Made by a program: the position numbers and the translations under genes. A stretch of DNA of 64,000 nucleotides from Rhodobacteraceae bacterium HLUCCO07 (lineage in GTDB: Bacteria; Pseudomonadota; Alphaproteobacteria; Rhodobacterales; Rhodobacteraceae): contig LJSU01000019.1 in NCBI GenBank assembly GCA_001314705.1, positions 62,001-126,000 on the forward strand. Direction: 5' to 3'. This document shows positions 1-9,500 of the stretch, in pieces. Every line of letters starts with the position of its first letter. Within the stretch, counting starts at the first letter, position 1. The notes below the pieces were generated by a model, which saw only the letters and a program-made list of their open reading frames with translations, did no database searches and was not told where the DNA came from.

Positions 1-301
1 ATTCACGGGATGCCCAACACGAGGGCAGCACGGGGCCGCGGTCGGGTGCTTCGGACTTCTGCATCACGCACTTTATCCCACAACGTCATCCCCTGCCCGA
101 AGTGGTGCGCACCCCATCAAAGCGCCCGGCCGGGGGGCGGCCGTGTGCTGCCCGGGCGGCTGCGCCGCTGTTCCGGGCGAGAGCGAATCCCATGAAATGC
201 GACGCGCATTGCATCATCGAAACATCCCCCCACCGCCCCTTGACCTCGCCCGCTGCCCACAGGACAAGAAGGGCAAAGCTCCGAGGACAAAAGGCCCCCC
301 A
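1..301. other. Intergenic stretch at window edge, no gene recognised
   Basis: No convincing gene is visible in the first 300 bases. An open frame continues upstream of peptidase T from 143, but its translation is proline- and arginine-rich and resembles no peptidase N-terminus, so I treat it as non-coding. The stretch holds one copy of a dispersed GC-rich repeat at 121-178. The promoter of peptidase T should lie here, but I see no clear -35/-10 pair. Confidence 0.5.
121..178. repeat. Dispersed GC-rich intergenic repeat, copy 1
   Basis: A GC-rich block beginning AGCGCCCGGCCGGGGGGCGG and ending GCGCCGCTGTTCCGGGC. The same block recurs almost base for base at 50085-50143. Its first half recurs at 44880-44904 and its last ~24 bases at 53621-53644. 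It contains short self-complementary segments (GGCGGC/GCCGCT). All copies lie between genes. Function is unknown; it may be a mobile palindromic element or a transcript-end structure. Confidence 0.7.
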
Positions 302-1546
302 ATGAAAACCGAGTTTGACGCCGAACTGGAATCCCGCCTGCTGCGCTATGCCGCCATCGACAGCCAGAGCGACCCGGCCTCGCCCACTTCACCCAGCACC
401 GAAGTGCAATTCGACATGCTCAACCTGCTGGTCGAGGAACTGCAAGACATCGGCGCATCGGATGTGCGGCTCACCGATTACGGGACGGTTCTGGCCTCGA
501 TCCCCGCCACGGTCGAACACGACGCGCCTGTGATGGGGCTTCTGGCCCATGTCGATACCGCGCCCGCCTTCAACGCGACCGGCGTCAAGCCGCGCGTCCA
601 CCGCGCCTATGACGGCCAACCCATCCTTTTCCCCGACGCGCCCGAGCTGCGCCTCTCGCCCGAGGATCATCCCTATCTCGCCACCAAGGAGGGCCATGAC
701 ATCATTACCGCCAGCGGCGCCACGCTCTTGGGCGCCGATGACAAGGCCGGCGTCGCCATCATCATGACCGTCGCGCGCCACCTGCTGGCCAATCCCGACA
801 TCCCGCACGGCCCGATCCGCCTTGCCTTCACCCCGGACGAGGAAATCGGCCGCGGCGTTCATCCCGACCTGCCCGCCGATCTCGGCGCCGATTTCGCCTT
901 CACTCTCGATGGCGGCGCGGTCGGCGAAATCGAATACGAGACCTTTTCCGCCGACGGCGCCACCGTCCGGATCGAGGGCGTCTCGATCCATCCCGGCACC
1001 GCCAGGGGCAAGCTGGTGAACGCGCTGCATCTCGCCGCGAAGATCATCCAGACCCTGCCACAGGCCACCATGACGCCCGAGACGACCGCGGGGCGCGAAG
1101 GGTTCATCATGGTCACCGACATGAAGGGCAGCGCGGCGACGGCCGAGATGCATTTCATCCTGCGCGATTTCGAACGCGACGGGCTGGCCGCCAAGGGCAC
1201 GCTGCTGCAAGAGGTCTGCGCCGCCGTGCAATCGGGCGAACCGCGCGCCCGCATCACCTGCGAGATCACGCCGCAATACCGCAACATGCGCTACTGGCTC
1301 GAAAACGACATGACGCCGGTGGAGCTTGCCCATGCCGCCGCCCGCGAGGCGGGGTTCGAACCGCGCTCGGAACCGATCCGCGGCGGCACCGACGGCTCGC
1401 GCCTGACCGAGATGGGCGTGCCCTGCCCGAACGTGTTCACCGGGATGCAGAACCTGCACGGGCCGCTCGAATGGATCAGCGTGCAGGACATGGGCGCCGC
1501 CACCCGCACTTGCCTGATCCTCGCCCGGCGCGCGGCAGAGCGGTAA
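302..1546 (+). CDS. pepT: Peptidase T (tripeptide aminopeptidase)
   Basis: A 414-aa M20-family dizinc metallopeptidase that removes N-terminal residues from tripeptides in the cytoplasm. Visible motifs are the first metal-binding HVDTAPAF segment, the bridging aspartate in LLGADDKAG, the catalytic/metal glutamates in DEEIGRG, the dimerisation-domain segment IHPGTARGKLVNA typical of PepT, and the C-terminal GGTDGSRLTEMG followed by the metal-binding histidine in QNLHGPLEW. I chose the ATG at 302 because it gives the usual ~410-aa length and sits behind an AAGG-type ribosome site; the upstream extension looks non-coding. It stands alone on the plus strand, convergent with the next gene. Confidence 0.93.
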   Translation: MKTEFDAELESRLLRYAAIDSQSDPASPTSPSTEVQFDMLNLLVEELQDIGASDVRLTDYGTVLASIPATVEHDAPVMGLLAHVDTAPAFNATGVKPRVHRAYDGQPILFPDAPELRLSPEDHPYLATKEGHDIITASGATLLGADDKAGVAIIMTVARHLLANPDIPHGPIRLAFTPDEEIGRGVHPDLPADLGADFAFTLDGGAVGEIEYETFSADGATVRIEGVSIHPGTARGKLVNALHLAAKIIQTLPQATMTPETTAGREGFIMVTDMKGSAATAEMHFILRDFERDGLAAKGTLLQEVCAAVQSGEPRARITCEITPQYRNMRYWLENDMTPVELAHAAAREAGFEPRSEPIRGGTDGSRLTEMGVPCPNVFTGMQNLHGPLEWISVQDMGAATRTCLILARRAAER

Positions 1547-1590
1547 GCCGCGCGATTTCCGCCGGGCCTCAGGCACGCAACGCACGCCGC

Positions 1591-1697
1591 GTTAACCGAC
1601 TTTCCTGCCAAAAGGTTAACGCCGCCCCGACAGCCGGATGTCAGCCGGGAGTCATACGCGTGTCACCCCCCGATCCTTGGTCGGAAAATCGCCGTTA
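1591..1697. repeat. Dispersed intergenic repeat with GTTAAC boxes, copy a
   Basis: Between the convergent pepT and esterase genes lies a block bounded by GTTAAC boxes (1590s, 1614-1620 and 1690s), with the core CAGCCGGATGTCAGCCGG (1631-1648) followed by TGTCACCCCCCG. The same core plus TGTCACCCCCCGG and flanking GTTAACC recurs at 53695-53816, and a more diverged version occurs at 28173-28240. Function unknown. Confidence 0.55.
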
Positions 1698-1714
1698 ACC
1701 CCGCCGTGCGGTGC

Positions 1715-2383
1715 TCACAGTCCCGCCTTGTCGCGCATGAAGGCCAGCGCCACCGAAAGCCCGTCCGGCGCGATCCCGTGGCCCGTGCCCTTCATGACAT
1801 GGGCAAAGACCTCCTTGAAACCCGCCTCCTGCAACGCCTCGGCCGCCTGGGGCAGCGACGCGGGCGGCACCACGTCGTCGGCATCACCATGCACAAGCAG
1901 CACCGGCGGCTTCGACACCGCCTCGTCCACCAACAGTTCCGGGTTCAGAATGCGACCGGAAAACGCAACGATTCCCGCGACTTCATCCTCCCGGCGCGGG
2001 GCGACATGAAGGCTCATCATGCTGCCCTGGCTGAACCCGAACAGCACCATCTGCTCGGGCAGCATGTCCTCGTCCACCAGCACCCCGTCGAGAAAGGCAT
2101 TGAGATCATCGACCGCCGCCTGCATCCCCCGCTCGGCCTCTTCCTCGGACGAGCCGTCGATCCAGGGGATCGGAAACCACTGGTAGCCAAACGGCGCCCC
2201 CGCGCATGTCTCGGGCGCGTCGGGCGCGATGAAAAGCGTGTCGGGCAAGTGCTCGCCCAGCGGATCGGCCAGCCCCATCAGGTCTTCGCCATTCGCCCCG
2301 TAGCCATGCAGGAACACCACCACCGAGCGCGGTTTTCCTCCTGATTTCGGGGCCTTGCGGGTTGCTTTCAATGCCCGTGTCAT
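1715..2383 (-). CDS. Alpha/beta hydrolase, carboxylesterase/phospholipase family
   Basis: A 222-aa protein of the small carboxylesterase family (YpfH/EstB-like). It shows the oxyanion segment VFLHGYGANGED near residue 25, the nucleophile elbow GFSQGS in mid-protein, an aspartate in HGDADDVVPP and a histidine in GTGHGI, so the Ser-Asp-His triad is complete. The likely role is cytoplasmic hydrolysis of short acyl or thio esters; the substrate is not known. The start at 2383 was chosen because its ATG overlaps the stop of the upstream glycosylase gene as ATGA, indicating translational coupling. The 14-residue upstream extension is rejected. Confidence 0.85.
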   Translation of the reverse strand: MTRALKATRKAPKSGGKPRSVVVFLHGYGANGEDLMGLADPLGEHLPDTLFIAPDAPETCAGAPFGYQWFPIPWIDGSSEEEAERGMQAAVDDLNAFLDGVLVDEDMLPEQMVLFGFSQGSMMSLHVAPRREDEVAGIVAFSGRILNPELLVDEAVSKPPVLLVHGDADDVVPPASLPQAAEALQEAGFKEVFAHVMKGTGHGIAPDGLSVALAFMRDKAGL

Positions 2384-3015
2384 CTGATCCCTTCCCTGTC
2401 TTTCGCCACCCGGTAATAGGCCCATAGCACCCGCGCCGCAACCGCGCGCCAGGGGCGCCAGCGTGCCTCGGCCATCTCGCGCAGGGCGCGTTCCCCGGGC
2501 CGCTCCTCCAGCCCGTAAAGCAGCCGCGCCGACTCCTGCAGCGCCAGGTCCCCCGGCGCGAACACATCCGCCCGTCCCAGGCTGAACATGGCATAGATTT
2601 CCGCGGTCCAGACGCCCACGCCCGGCACCGCGGTCAGCACCTTCACCACCTCGGCGTCGGGCAGGCCGCGCAATGCCTCATAGTCGATCCCCGCCTCGGC
2701 CAGCGCACTGGCGTAACGCATCTTCTGTCGGCTGAGGCCCACCGCGCGCAGCGCCTCGTCGCTCGCCTGTGCCAGCGCCCCGGGTGTCACCAGACCGGCC
2801 GCCTGCATCCGCCCCCAGATCGCATCGGCCGCGGCCACGCTCACCTGCTGGCTCACGATCGCGCCCAGAAGCTGGGAAAACCCGTCCGCGCGCAACCTGA
2901 GCGGCACCTCGCCCACGGTCTCGACAGCGCGCGCCATGCCAGCATCGCGCGCGGCAAGCCACGCCGCCCCCTCGGCCACACAGTCCGGCCCCACGATGAT
3001 CCGGCCTACGCTCAT
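2380..3015 (-). CDS. DNA-3-methyladenine glycosylase II (AlkA-like)
   Basis: A 211-aa HhH-GPD base-excision glycosylase. The helix-hairpin-helix is visible as LTAVPGVGVWTAEIYAMF, followed by the glycine/proline loop with the catalytic aspartate (FAPGDLALQ). The segment LLGAIVSQQVSVAAADAIW upstream is typical of AlkA-family proteins. It would excise alkylated purines as the first step of base excision repair. It lacks the N-terminal domain of E. coli AlkA, as is usual for shorter alphaproteobacterial homologues. It is the first gene of a two-gene operon with the esterase (ATGA overlap). Confidence 0.85.
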   Translation of the reverse strand: MSVGRIIVGPDCVAEGAAWLAARDAGMARAVETVGEVPLRLRADGFSQLLGAIVSQQVSVAAADAIWGRMQAAGLVTPGALAQASDEALRAVGLSRQKMRYASALAEAGIDYEALRGLPDAEVVKVLTAVPGVGVWTAEIYAMFSLGRADVFAPGDLALQESARLLYGLEERPGERALREMAEARWRPWRAVAARVLWAYYRVAKDREGIR

Positions 3016-3113
3016 GCGGGCCTGCGCCTCCCCTCTGCGCGCGTGACATTAACGCTTTCGTCATGCCATGCCGTCACACTGGCTGCAATCGGGCGCGTGC
3101 CTTGCGGTTCCGG

Positions 3114-4259
3114 TCAATCCTCGACCGGAAACACGAAACACCGATCGCGCCGGATCGTCAGCCACAGCGCCTTGCCCGGGCTGGGCAGGAACACGTTGGG
3201 CACCGTCACCTTGAGGATCGAACCGTCGAAATCCATGCGGAACTCGACAAGGCTCTCGCTGCCCATGAAACGCGCCCGCTCGACCACGCCGCGCGCCGGC
3301 ACGCCGTCCTGCGGCGTCGGGTCGGGCCCGCGCCCACCGCGGTCAAAGTCGATCTTGAGATGCTGGGGCCGGATCACGATCTCGACCTCCTGCCCGTCGG
3401 GCACGCCGGGGGCAAGGAACTGACCGAACGGCGTATCGGTCAAGGCGCCCTGGACCTTGCCCTTTATGACGTTGATATCGCTGAAAAAACTGACCGCGTC
3501 CTTGTCGACCGGCGCGTTGTAGATATTATAGGGCGCGCCCTGTTGCACGATCCGGCCATCGCGCATGAGCGCGATTTCGTCGGCCATGCGCATGGCCTCT
3601 TCGGGCTCGTGCGTGACGAGGAGAACGGCCGTGCCTTCCTTCTTGAGCATGTCGAGCGTCAGGTCGCGAATACCATCGCGCAGCCGGTTGTCGAGCCCTG
3701 AAAACGGCTCGTCCATCAGCATGATCCCGGGCCGCGGCGCCAGCGCCCGCGACAGCGCCACCCGCTGCTGTTCGCCGCCCGACAGTTCATGCGGATACGC
3801 GTCGATGAAGCGGCTCAGCCCGACCTCGCCCAGAAGCTGCGCAACCCGCGCGCGCTTTTCCGCCCTGCTGCCCTTGAGGCCGAACGCCACGTTCTCGGCC
3901 ACGCTCAGATGTGGAAACAGCGCGAAATCCTGGAACATCAGCCCGATATGCCGCCGCTCGGGCGGCACCCGGACCACGGTGTCACAGATCAGGCGGCCAT
4001 CGACATGGATCTCGCCCGAATCCTGCATCTCGACGCCCGCGATCATCCGCAACGTCGTCGACTTGCCACATCCCGACGGACCGAGAAGACAGGTCACCTG
4101 CCCCGGCATGATGCGCAGCGACACATCGTCCACCACGGCCCGGCCGTCGAATGCACGCCGAAGATTCCTTATCTCCAGGCGCGGCACCAGGGCGCCCGCC
4201 GCATCCCGCCCGTTGTCCGTGGCCTTTTCCGGAACTGTCAATTCGGCCTGCCCCGCCAT
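3114..4259 (-). CDS. ABC transporter ATP-binding protein, Fe(3+)/polyamine type
   Basis: A 381-aa ATPase with Walker A GPSGCGKST, signature LSGGEQQRVALSRAL, Walker B IMLMDEPFSGLD and the H-loop histidine in VTHEPEEAM. The last ~130 residues form a TOBE-like regulatory domain (IVIRPQHLKIDF). Length and layout match the FbpC/PotA/CysA group that powers uptake of ferric iron, polyamines or sulfate. There is no permease or binding-protein gene next to it, so it is an orphan here and the substrate cannot be assigned; FbpC-type is the best guess because of the RXXQXXALFPHLSV-like Q-loop region. Its partners may lie elsewhere on the chromosome. Confidence 0.85.
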   Translation of the reverse strand: MAGQAELTVPEKATDNGRDAAGALVPRLEIRNLRRAFDGRAVVDDVSLRIMPGQVTCLLGPSGCGKSTTLRMIAGVEMQDSGEIHVDGRLICDTVVRVPPERRHIGLMFQDFALFPHLSVAENVAFGLKGSRAEKRARVAQLLGEVGLSRFIDAYPHELSGGEQQRVALSRALAPRPGIMLMDEPFSGLDNRLRDGIRDLTLDMLKKEGTAVLLVTHEPEEAMRMADEIALMRDGRIVQQGAPYNIYNAPVDKDAVSFFSDINVIKGKVQGALTDTPFGQFLAPGVPDGQEVEIVIRPQHLKIDFDRGGRGPDPTPQDGVPARGVVERARFMGSESLVEFRMDFDGSILKVTVPNVFLPSPGKALWLTIRRDRCFVFPVED

Positions 4260-4333
4260 AATCCGATCAAAACCATCAGGTTTCCCCAGACTGCCTTAGC
4301 AGCCTCTCGCAACCGCTGCAAGCCACATGCCGG

Positions 4334-4591
4334 TCACCCGCCATCTGCGTCATCCTCGCGCCCCGGCTCGGGTTGCCCGACCCCGCGGAAAAGCCCCTTG
4401 AGCGGCCAGATCCAGAGGACCCCGAGCCCGATATAGATGACCAACTCGACCAGGACCGGCGGCTTGTCGAGCGGGTCGGGAAACAGCCAGTTGACCAGCG
4501 ACACCGCAACCACCACGTATAGCGGCATACCAACCAGCAACACGATGATCGCCAAACGCTTGCGCGCCTTGTAGGAGAAACGCTCAAACAT
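4334..4591 (-). CDS. DUF2842 family small membrane protein
   Basis: An 85-aa protein with two hydrophobic segments (about residues 12-33 and 46-65) separated by a short loop with FPDPLDKP, then a charged tail. The opening SYKARKRLAI followed by a membrane segment matches the alphaproteobacterial DUF2842 family of unknown function. I prefer the ATG at 4591 (MFERFSYK); an ATG at 4606 would add five residues. It lies 50 bp downstream of purA on the same strand, so it is probably co-transcribed with it. Confidence 0.75.
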   Translation of the reverse strand: MFERFSYKARKRLAIIVLLVGMPLYVVVAVSLVNWLFPDPLDKPPVLVELVIYIGLGVLWIWPLKGLFRGVGQPEPGREDDADGG

Positions 4592-4641
4592 CGGCTTGCC
4601 CCGCATTATATCGCCGCATTTCACACGCTCCCGACATTCGA

Positions 4642-5937
4642 TCAATCCGCAAACGGGTCGGTCACGAGAATCGTATCCTCGCGCTCGGGACTGGTGGACA
4701 GGAGCGCGACCGGGCACTCGATCAACTCTTCCACGCGCTTGACATACTTGATCGCATTAGCCGGCAGATCGGCCCATCGGCGCGCCCCTTCGGTCGAGTC
4801 GGACCAGCCCGGCAGTTCCTCGTAGATCGGCACACAACGCGCCTGTTGGTCCGCCGCGGTCGGCAGGTAGTCGAGCCGCGCCCCGTCGAGTTCGTATCCG
4901 ACGCAGATCTTCAACCGCTCGAACCCGTCCAGGACATCGAGCTTGGTCAGCGATATGCCGTTCACCCCCGATGTGGCACAGGTCTGGCGCACGAGGCAGG
5001 CATCGAACCAGCCACAGCGCCGCTTGCGCCCGGTGGTGGTGCCGAATTCATGCCCGCGCTCACCCAGGCGTTGCCCGTCCGCATCGTCGAGCTCGGTCGG
5101 GAACGGCCCCTCGCCCACGCGGGTCGTATAGGCCTTGACGATGCCAAGGACGAAATCGATCGCCCCCGGCCCGACGCCAACACCGGTCGCCGCCTGGCCC
5201 GCGATCACGTTCGACGAGGTGACGAACGGATAGGTGCCGAAGTCGATGTCCAGAAGCGCGCCCTGCGCCCCCTCGAACAGGATGCGCTTGCCGGATTTGC
5301 GCTTCTCCTTCAGCACCTTCCAGACCGGACCGGCATAATGCAGGATGTTCGGCGCGATCTCGCTGAGCTGTGCAATCAGCGCCTCGCGGTCGATCGGCGC
5401 CACGCCCAGCCCCTTGCGCAGCGGGTCGTGATGCTGAAGCGCCCGATCCACCCGCGCCTCGAGCGTTGCCGCATCGGCAAGGTCCGCCACCCGGATCGCG
5501 CGCCGCCCGACCTTGTCCTCGTAACACGGCCCGATCCCGCGCCCGGTGGTGCCGATCTTGGTGCCCTTGCTGGCGGCCTCTTCGCGCGCCCGGTCCAGCT
5601 CGCCGTGAAACGGCAGGATCAGCGGCGTGTTCTCCGCGACCATCAGCGTCTCGGGACTGATCTCGACCCCCTGCGCCCGGATGGTCTCGATCTCTTCAAG
5701 CAGGTTCCAGGGGTCCAGCACCACGCCATTTCCGATCACCGAGAGCTTGCCCCTGCGCACCACCCCCGAGGGCAACGCGTGCAGCTTGAACACCTCTCCA
5801 TCGATGACCAGCGTGTGGCCCGCATTGTGCCCGCCCTGAAAGCGCGCGATCACGTCGGCCCGCTCGCTCAGCCAATCCACGATCTTGCCTTTTCCCTCGT
5901 CGCCCCACTGGGCGCCGACAACGACGACATTGGCCAT
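4642..5937 (-). CDS. purA: Adenylosuccinate synthetase
   Basis: A 431-aa enzyme joining IMP and aspartate with GTP hydrolysis to give adenylosuccinate, the first committed step of AMP synthesis. The N-terminal [17 protein letters not shown]-loop, [22 protein letters not shown] and the late [14 protein letters not shown] segment are all present. The start at 5937 is supported by an AAAGAGG ribosome site and by the conserved beginning MANVVVVG; a very long frame upstream is spurious. It is transcribed divergently from the membrane protein at 6082. Confidence 0.97.
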   Translation of the reverse strand: MANVVVVGAQWGDEGKGKIVDWLSERADVIARFQGGHNAGHTLVIDGEVFKLHALPSGVVRRGKLSVIGNGVVLDPWNLLEEIETIRAQGVEISPETLMVAENTPLILPFHGELDRAREEAASKGTKIGTTGRGIGPCYEDKVGRRAIRVADLADAATLEARVDRALQHHDPLRKGLGVAPIDREALIAQLSEIAPNILHYAGPVWKVLKEKRKSGKRILFEGAQGALLDIDFGTYPFVTSSNVIAGQAATGVGVGPGAIDFVLGIVKAYTTRVGEGPFPTELDDADGQRLGERGHEFGTTTGRKRRCGWFDACLVRQTCATSGVNGISLTKLDVLDGFERLKICVGYELDGARLDYLPTAADQQARCVPIYEELPGWSDSTEGARRWADLPANAIKYVKRVEELIECPVALLSTSPEREDTILVTDPFAD

Positions 5938-6081
5938 GACGGTCCTCTTTCTTTGCGGATCAAACCCGCGCCGGTATATCGCCACGCGCAGATCAGCGAA
6001 ACCGCAAATTCGCCGCAGCGTCTGGACAAGCGCCCGCGACATCGCGAGACTGGCGCGACACCGGGATTGATGAGGGTCTGA

Positions 6082-6477
6082 ATGGGTTTCTTCCTGCGAT
6101 GGGTCTTTGCGTTCGGGCTGCTGTCGGCCACGTTCAACCCGACCGAATGGAATTTCGTGGCATGGGCGCGGACGAACTATTCCGACCAGATGTCCGTGAC
6201 CGTCCTGGCCGGGCTGGTGCTTCTGGCCGGTTACATCATCTACCTGCGCGCCACGCTGCGCTCGATCGGTGCGTTTGGCATGTTTCTCGTGCTCGCCCTG
6301 GTCGGATCGCTGCTCTGGGTGCTGCATGATTTCGGCTGGCTGACCCTCGCCGACCGGAACCAGAATACGTGGATCGGCCTCTTTGCGCTCTCGGTCGTGC
6401 TCGGGATCGGGCTGAGTTGGTCGCATGTCCGCCGCGCGCTCTCGGGCCAGGCGGATATGGACGATGTCGACGAATAG
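6082..6477 (+). CDS. Predicted four-helix membrane protein (DUF6524-like)
   Basis: A 131-aa protein with about four membrane segments (residues ~4-20, 40-58, 64-86, 98-115) and an acidic C-terminus. The FNPTEWNF motif after the first helix and the spacing resemble a small Rhodobacteraceae family annotated as DUF6524; the family name is recalled, not searched. No enzymatic motif is visible. It lies upstream of secG on the same strand, divergent from purA. Confidence 0.7.
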   Translation: MGFFLRWVFAFGLLSATFNPTEWNFVAWARTNYSDQMSVTVLAGLVLLAGYIIYLRATLRSIGAFGMFLVLALVGSLLWVLHDFGWLTLADRNQNTWIGLFALSVVLGIGLSWSHVRRALSGQADMDDVDE

Positions 6478-6600
6478 CGGCATCCACCCGCTCAGGCCGG
6501 CGACGAGCACGAAACGGCACTGTTTCGTCCTGATCGCTTGCACCCGATTGCCCTTTGCCATACATAGCCGCGAAACAGGCAAATCAAGGCGCCCTGCCCC

Positions 6601-6963
6601 ATGGAAAACGTCGTTCTCATCATCCATCTCCTTCTTGCGCTCGGCCTGATCGGCGTCGTTTTGATGCAGCGCTCCGAAGGTGGCGGGCTGGGCATGGGGT
6701 CCGGCGGCGGGGCGATCTCGCAACGCGCGGCCAGCACCGCCCTGGGCAAGGTCACCTGGGTGCTTGCCATCGCCTTCATCTGCACCTCGATCCTGCTCAC
6801 CGTGATCGCCGCGCAGAAATCCGCCGGCTCGTCGGTGATGGACCGCCTGCAGGACGCGCCCGCGGCCGAGGAAACGACCGATGAAAACCCGGACCTGCCT
6901 GCCGGTGACCTGCTGCCACCCTCGGATGAGGACAGCGCACCGCTGGTCCCGCGGGCCGATTGA
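6601..6963 (+). CDS. secG: Preprotein translocase subunit SecG
   Basis: A 120-aa inner-membrane protein with the SecG pattern: first helix [20 protein letters not shown], then [14 protein letters not shown], then a second helix ([19 protein letters not shown]), and an acidic Pro-rich tail typical of alphaproteobacteria. SecG stimulates SecYEG-dependent export. The tail of about 50 residues after the second helix is longer than in E. coli. It sits just upstream of pyrG, an arrangement common in alphaproteobacteria. Confidence 0.93.
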   Translation: MENVVLIIHLLLALGLIGVVLMQRSEGGGLGMGSGGGAISQRAASTALGKVTWVLAIAFICTSILLTVIAAQKSAGSSVMDRLQDAPAAEETTDENPDLPAGDLLPPSDEDSAPLVPRAD

Positions 6964-7081
6964 CGTCACGGCCGAACGCGTCGGGCCAGACACGCGCCAC
7001 AAGCCGTGCGCCGACCCGTGCGCGACACGCCTCAAACAGTTGGGGAAGGAAACCATCCGACAACATGATCTTGCGGCTCTG

Positions 7082-7110
7082 TTGTCAATTTCATGCGAAT
7101 CTGCTAACGC
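7082..7110 (+). promoter_or_regulatory. Candidate sigma-70 promoter upstream of pyrG
   Basis: TTGTCA at 7082-7087, a 17-base spacer and TAACGC at 7105-7110. The -35 is good but the -10 is weak. It lies about 100 bp upstream of the pyrG start inside a relatively AT-rich patch of the 249-bp secG-pyrG gap. Position and spacing are the only support. Confidence 0.3.
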
Positions 7111-7212
7111 TCAAATCCCGTGACATGGCGGCTTTTCCGGCCCGCCCCGACAGGACTTGATCGGCCAGGCAGCCACAGTCGCACCTACAGTCACGGGAGA
7201 TAACTCGGCCAC

Positions 7213-8856
7213 ATGGCGCGTTACGTATTCATCACAGGCGGGGTCGTGTCATCCCTTGGCAAGGGTCTCGCTTCTGCCGCGCTCGGCGCACTCTTGCAGG
7301 CGCGCGGCTTCTCGGTTCGCCTGCGCAAGCTCGATCCATATCTCAATGTCGATCCCGGCACGATGTCGCCCTTCGAGCATGGCGAGGTGTTCGTCACCGA
7401 TGATGGCGCCGAAACCGACCTTGACCTCGGCCATTACGAACGCTTCACCGGCGTGCCCGCGCGCAAGACCGACAGCGTGTCGTCGGGCCGCATCTATACC
7501 AACGTGCTCGAAAAGGAGCGTCGCGGCGACTATCTTGGCAAGACCATCCAGGTGATCCCCCACGTCACCAACGAGATCAAGGATTTCCTCGCGATCGGCG
7601 ATGACGAGGTCGATTTCATGCTCTGCGAGATCGGCGGCACCGTCGGCGACATCGAGGGGCTGCCCTTCTTCGAGGCGATCCGCCAGTTCTCGCAGGAACG
7701 CCCGCGCGGTCAATGCATCTTCATGCATCTCACGCTGCTTCCCTATCTCGCCGCCAGCGGCGAGCTCAAGACCAAGCCGACCCAGCACTCGGTCAAGGAA
7801 TTGCGCTCCATCGGCCTTCAGCCCGATGTGCTGGTCTGCCGCTCGGAACAGCCCATCCCCGAAAAGGAACGCGCCAAGATCGCCCTGTTCTGCAATGTCC
7901 GCCCCGAGGCGGTGATCCCCGCCTATGACCTCTCCTCGATCTACGAGGCGCCGTTGGCCTATCACCGTGTCGGCCTCGACCAGGCCGTGCTCGACGCGTT
8001 CCAGATCGCCCCCGCCCCGCGCCCCGAGCTGTCAACCTGGGAAGATGTCTACGACCGCATCCACAATGTCGATGGCGAGGTGAATATCGCCATCGTCGGC
8101 AAATACACCCAGCTCGAGGACGCCTACAAATCCATCAAGGAGGCGCTCATTCACGGCGGCATGGCCAACCGGGTCAAGGTCAACGTGAAGTGGGTCGATG
8201 CCGAGGTTTTCGACAAGGAGGACGCGGCCCCCTATCTCGAAGGCTATCACGCCATTCTGGTGCCCGGCGGCTTTGGCGAGCGCGGCACCGAAGGCAAGAT
8301 CAAGGCCGCGCAATTCGCGCGTGAACGCAAGGTGCCCTATCTCGGCATCTGCCTCGGCATGCAGATGGCGGTGATCGAGGCCGCCCGCAACCTCGCCGGC
8401 ATCAAGGACGCGGGTTCTGAAGAATTCGATCACGAGGCCGGCGGAAAACGCTTCACCCCGGTGGTCTATCACCTCAAGGAATGGGTGCAGGGCAATTACA
8501 CCGTCAAACGCTCGGCCAGCGACGACAAGGGGGGCACCATGCGGCTCGGGGCCTATGACGCCGCGCTGACCCCCGGATCGAAGGTGGCACAGGTCTATGG
8601 CGCCACCGCGATAGAGGAGCGCCACCGCCACCGCTACGAGGTCGACATCAAGTATCGCGACAAGCTCGAGGAATGCGGGCTGAGTTTTTCGGGCATGTCA
8701 CCCGACGGGCGCCTGCCCGAGATCGTCGAATGCGCCGATCACCCGTGGTTCATCGGCGTGCAGTTCCATCCCGAGTTGAAATCCAAGCCCTTCGCGCCGC
8801 ATCCGCTTTTCGCCGATTTCGTGCGCGCCGCGGTGGAAAGCTCTCGCCTGGTCTGA
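7213..8856 (+). CDS. pyrG: CTP synthase
   Basis: A 547-aa two-domain enzyme making CTP from UTP, ATP and glutamine. The amidoligase domain begins with [14 protein letters not shown] and carries the [15 protein letters not shown] segment. The C-terminal class I glutamine amidotransferase domain has the nucleophile in GICLGMQ and the His-Glu pair in FHPEL. Length is normal. The ATG at 7213 follows GGGAG at a somewhat long spacing. It converges with the gene ending at 8869. Confidence 0.97.
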   Translation: MARYVFITGGVVSSLGKGLASAALGALLQARGFSVRLRKLDPYLNVDPGTMSPFEHGEVFVTDDGAETDLDLGHYERFTGVPARKTDSVSSGRIYTNVLEKERRGDYLGKTIQVIPHVTNEIKDFLAIGDDEVDFMLCEIGGTVGDIEGLPFFEAIRQFSQERPRGQCIFMHLTLLPYLAASGELKTKPTQHSVKELRSIGLQPDVLVCRSEQPIPEKERAKIALFCNVRPEAVIPAYDLSSIYEAPLAYHRVGLDQAVLDAFQIAPAPRPELSTWEDVYDRIHNVDGEVNIAIVGKYTQLEDAYKSIKEALIHGGMANRVKVNVKWVDAEVFDKEDAAPYLEGYHAILVPGGFGERGTEGKIKAAQFARERKVPYLGICLGMQMAVIEAARNLAGIKDAGSEEFDHEAGGKRFTPVVYHLKEWVQGNYTVKRSASDDKGGTMRLGAYDAALTPGSKVAQVYGATAIEERHRHRYEVDIKYRDKLEECGLSFSGMSPDGRLPEIVECADHPWFIGVQFHPELKSKPFAPHPLFADFVRAAVESSRLV

Positions 8857-8868
8857 CCCGCGGCCCGA

Positions 8869-9417
8869 TCAGAAATTCATCAGCGGTTTGACCAGCGCAC
8901 CCAGGTCGGGGAACCTGGCCTTCTCGGAATCGGAGCGTTCGGCAGCTCTGGGTTTGACCTCCGGCGCAGGATTGAGCAGCGGCTCTATGAGTTCTTCCTC
9001 GAAAACCCACCGCCCGCGTCGATTGTCGATCACGTCCTCCTGCTGGTAATACATCCAGTTGCGCAGCGTCTTTTGCTGGGTGCAGGGAACATGGGTCACG
9101 TTTGGCAGGTAGAACCCGGCGTTCACGCGCTGCGCCATTGCATCGAGCAGACGGCATATCCCGTGATACTGCGCCGGCACGTCACTGCGCGGCAGGTAGT
9201 TGAACCGCATCGGGTCGGAATTGAAAAAACTCGTGATCGCCGCGCAAAGCGTTATGCCACGTTGCGCACTCGCCCAACCCAGCACCGTTTCGGGGTAAAG
9301 CGACCAGTCATATTCGCACAGGATCTGGTTCAACTCCTCGGGCCAGGCCCGTCGCACCGCGGCAAGTTGTTCGCGTTCGCTCGAATTGGTCCAGTCGATT
9401 GCGGCAAAGGCTGCCAT
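8869..9417 (-). CDS. Hypothetical protein, possibly DUF4274-like
   Basis: A 182-aa soluble protein of unknown function. The central part (LNQILCEYDW..PETVLGWASAQRGITLCAAITSFFNSDP) has the Tyr/Trp-rich, helical look of DUF4274 proteins, but I hold this weakly. The C-terminal 40 residues are Pro/Glu-rich and probably disordered. No signal peptide or catalytic motif is visible. It is divergent from the secreted protein at 9501, with the two starts only 83 bp apart. Confidence 0.65.
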   Translation of the reverse strand: MAAFAAIDWTNSSEREQLAAVRRAWPEELNQILCEYDWSLYPETVLGWASAQRGITLCAAITSFFNSDPMRFNYLPRSDVPAQYHGICRLLDAMAQRVNAGFYLPNVTHVPCTQQKTLRNWMYYQQEDVIDNRRGRWVFEEELIEPLLNPAPEVKPRAAERSDSEKARFPDLGALVKPLMNF

Positions 9418-9500
9418 TTCGCGTTTTCCCGGTTATCATGCCTCGCATGTTCCAAACTGCCCGCGCAAATGGCCAAAACTGGGATGCAAATGTGACCGGA

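Noticed and set aside
3114-4259. The lone ferric-type ABC ATPase as a truncated transporter locus
   Set aside because: The ATPase is complete, and no partial permease or binding-protein sequence is visible on either side.
5938-7056. N-terminal extension of purA to an 804-codon frame
   Set aside because: It would run through the divergent membrane-protein and secG genes. The conserved PurA start with a good ribosome site is at 5937.
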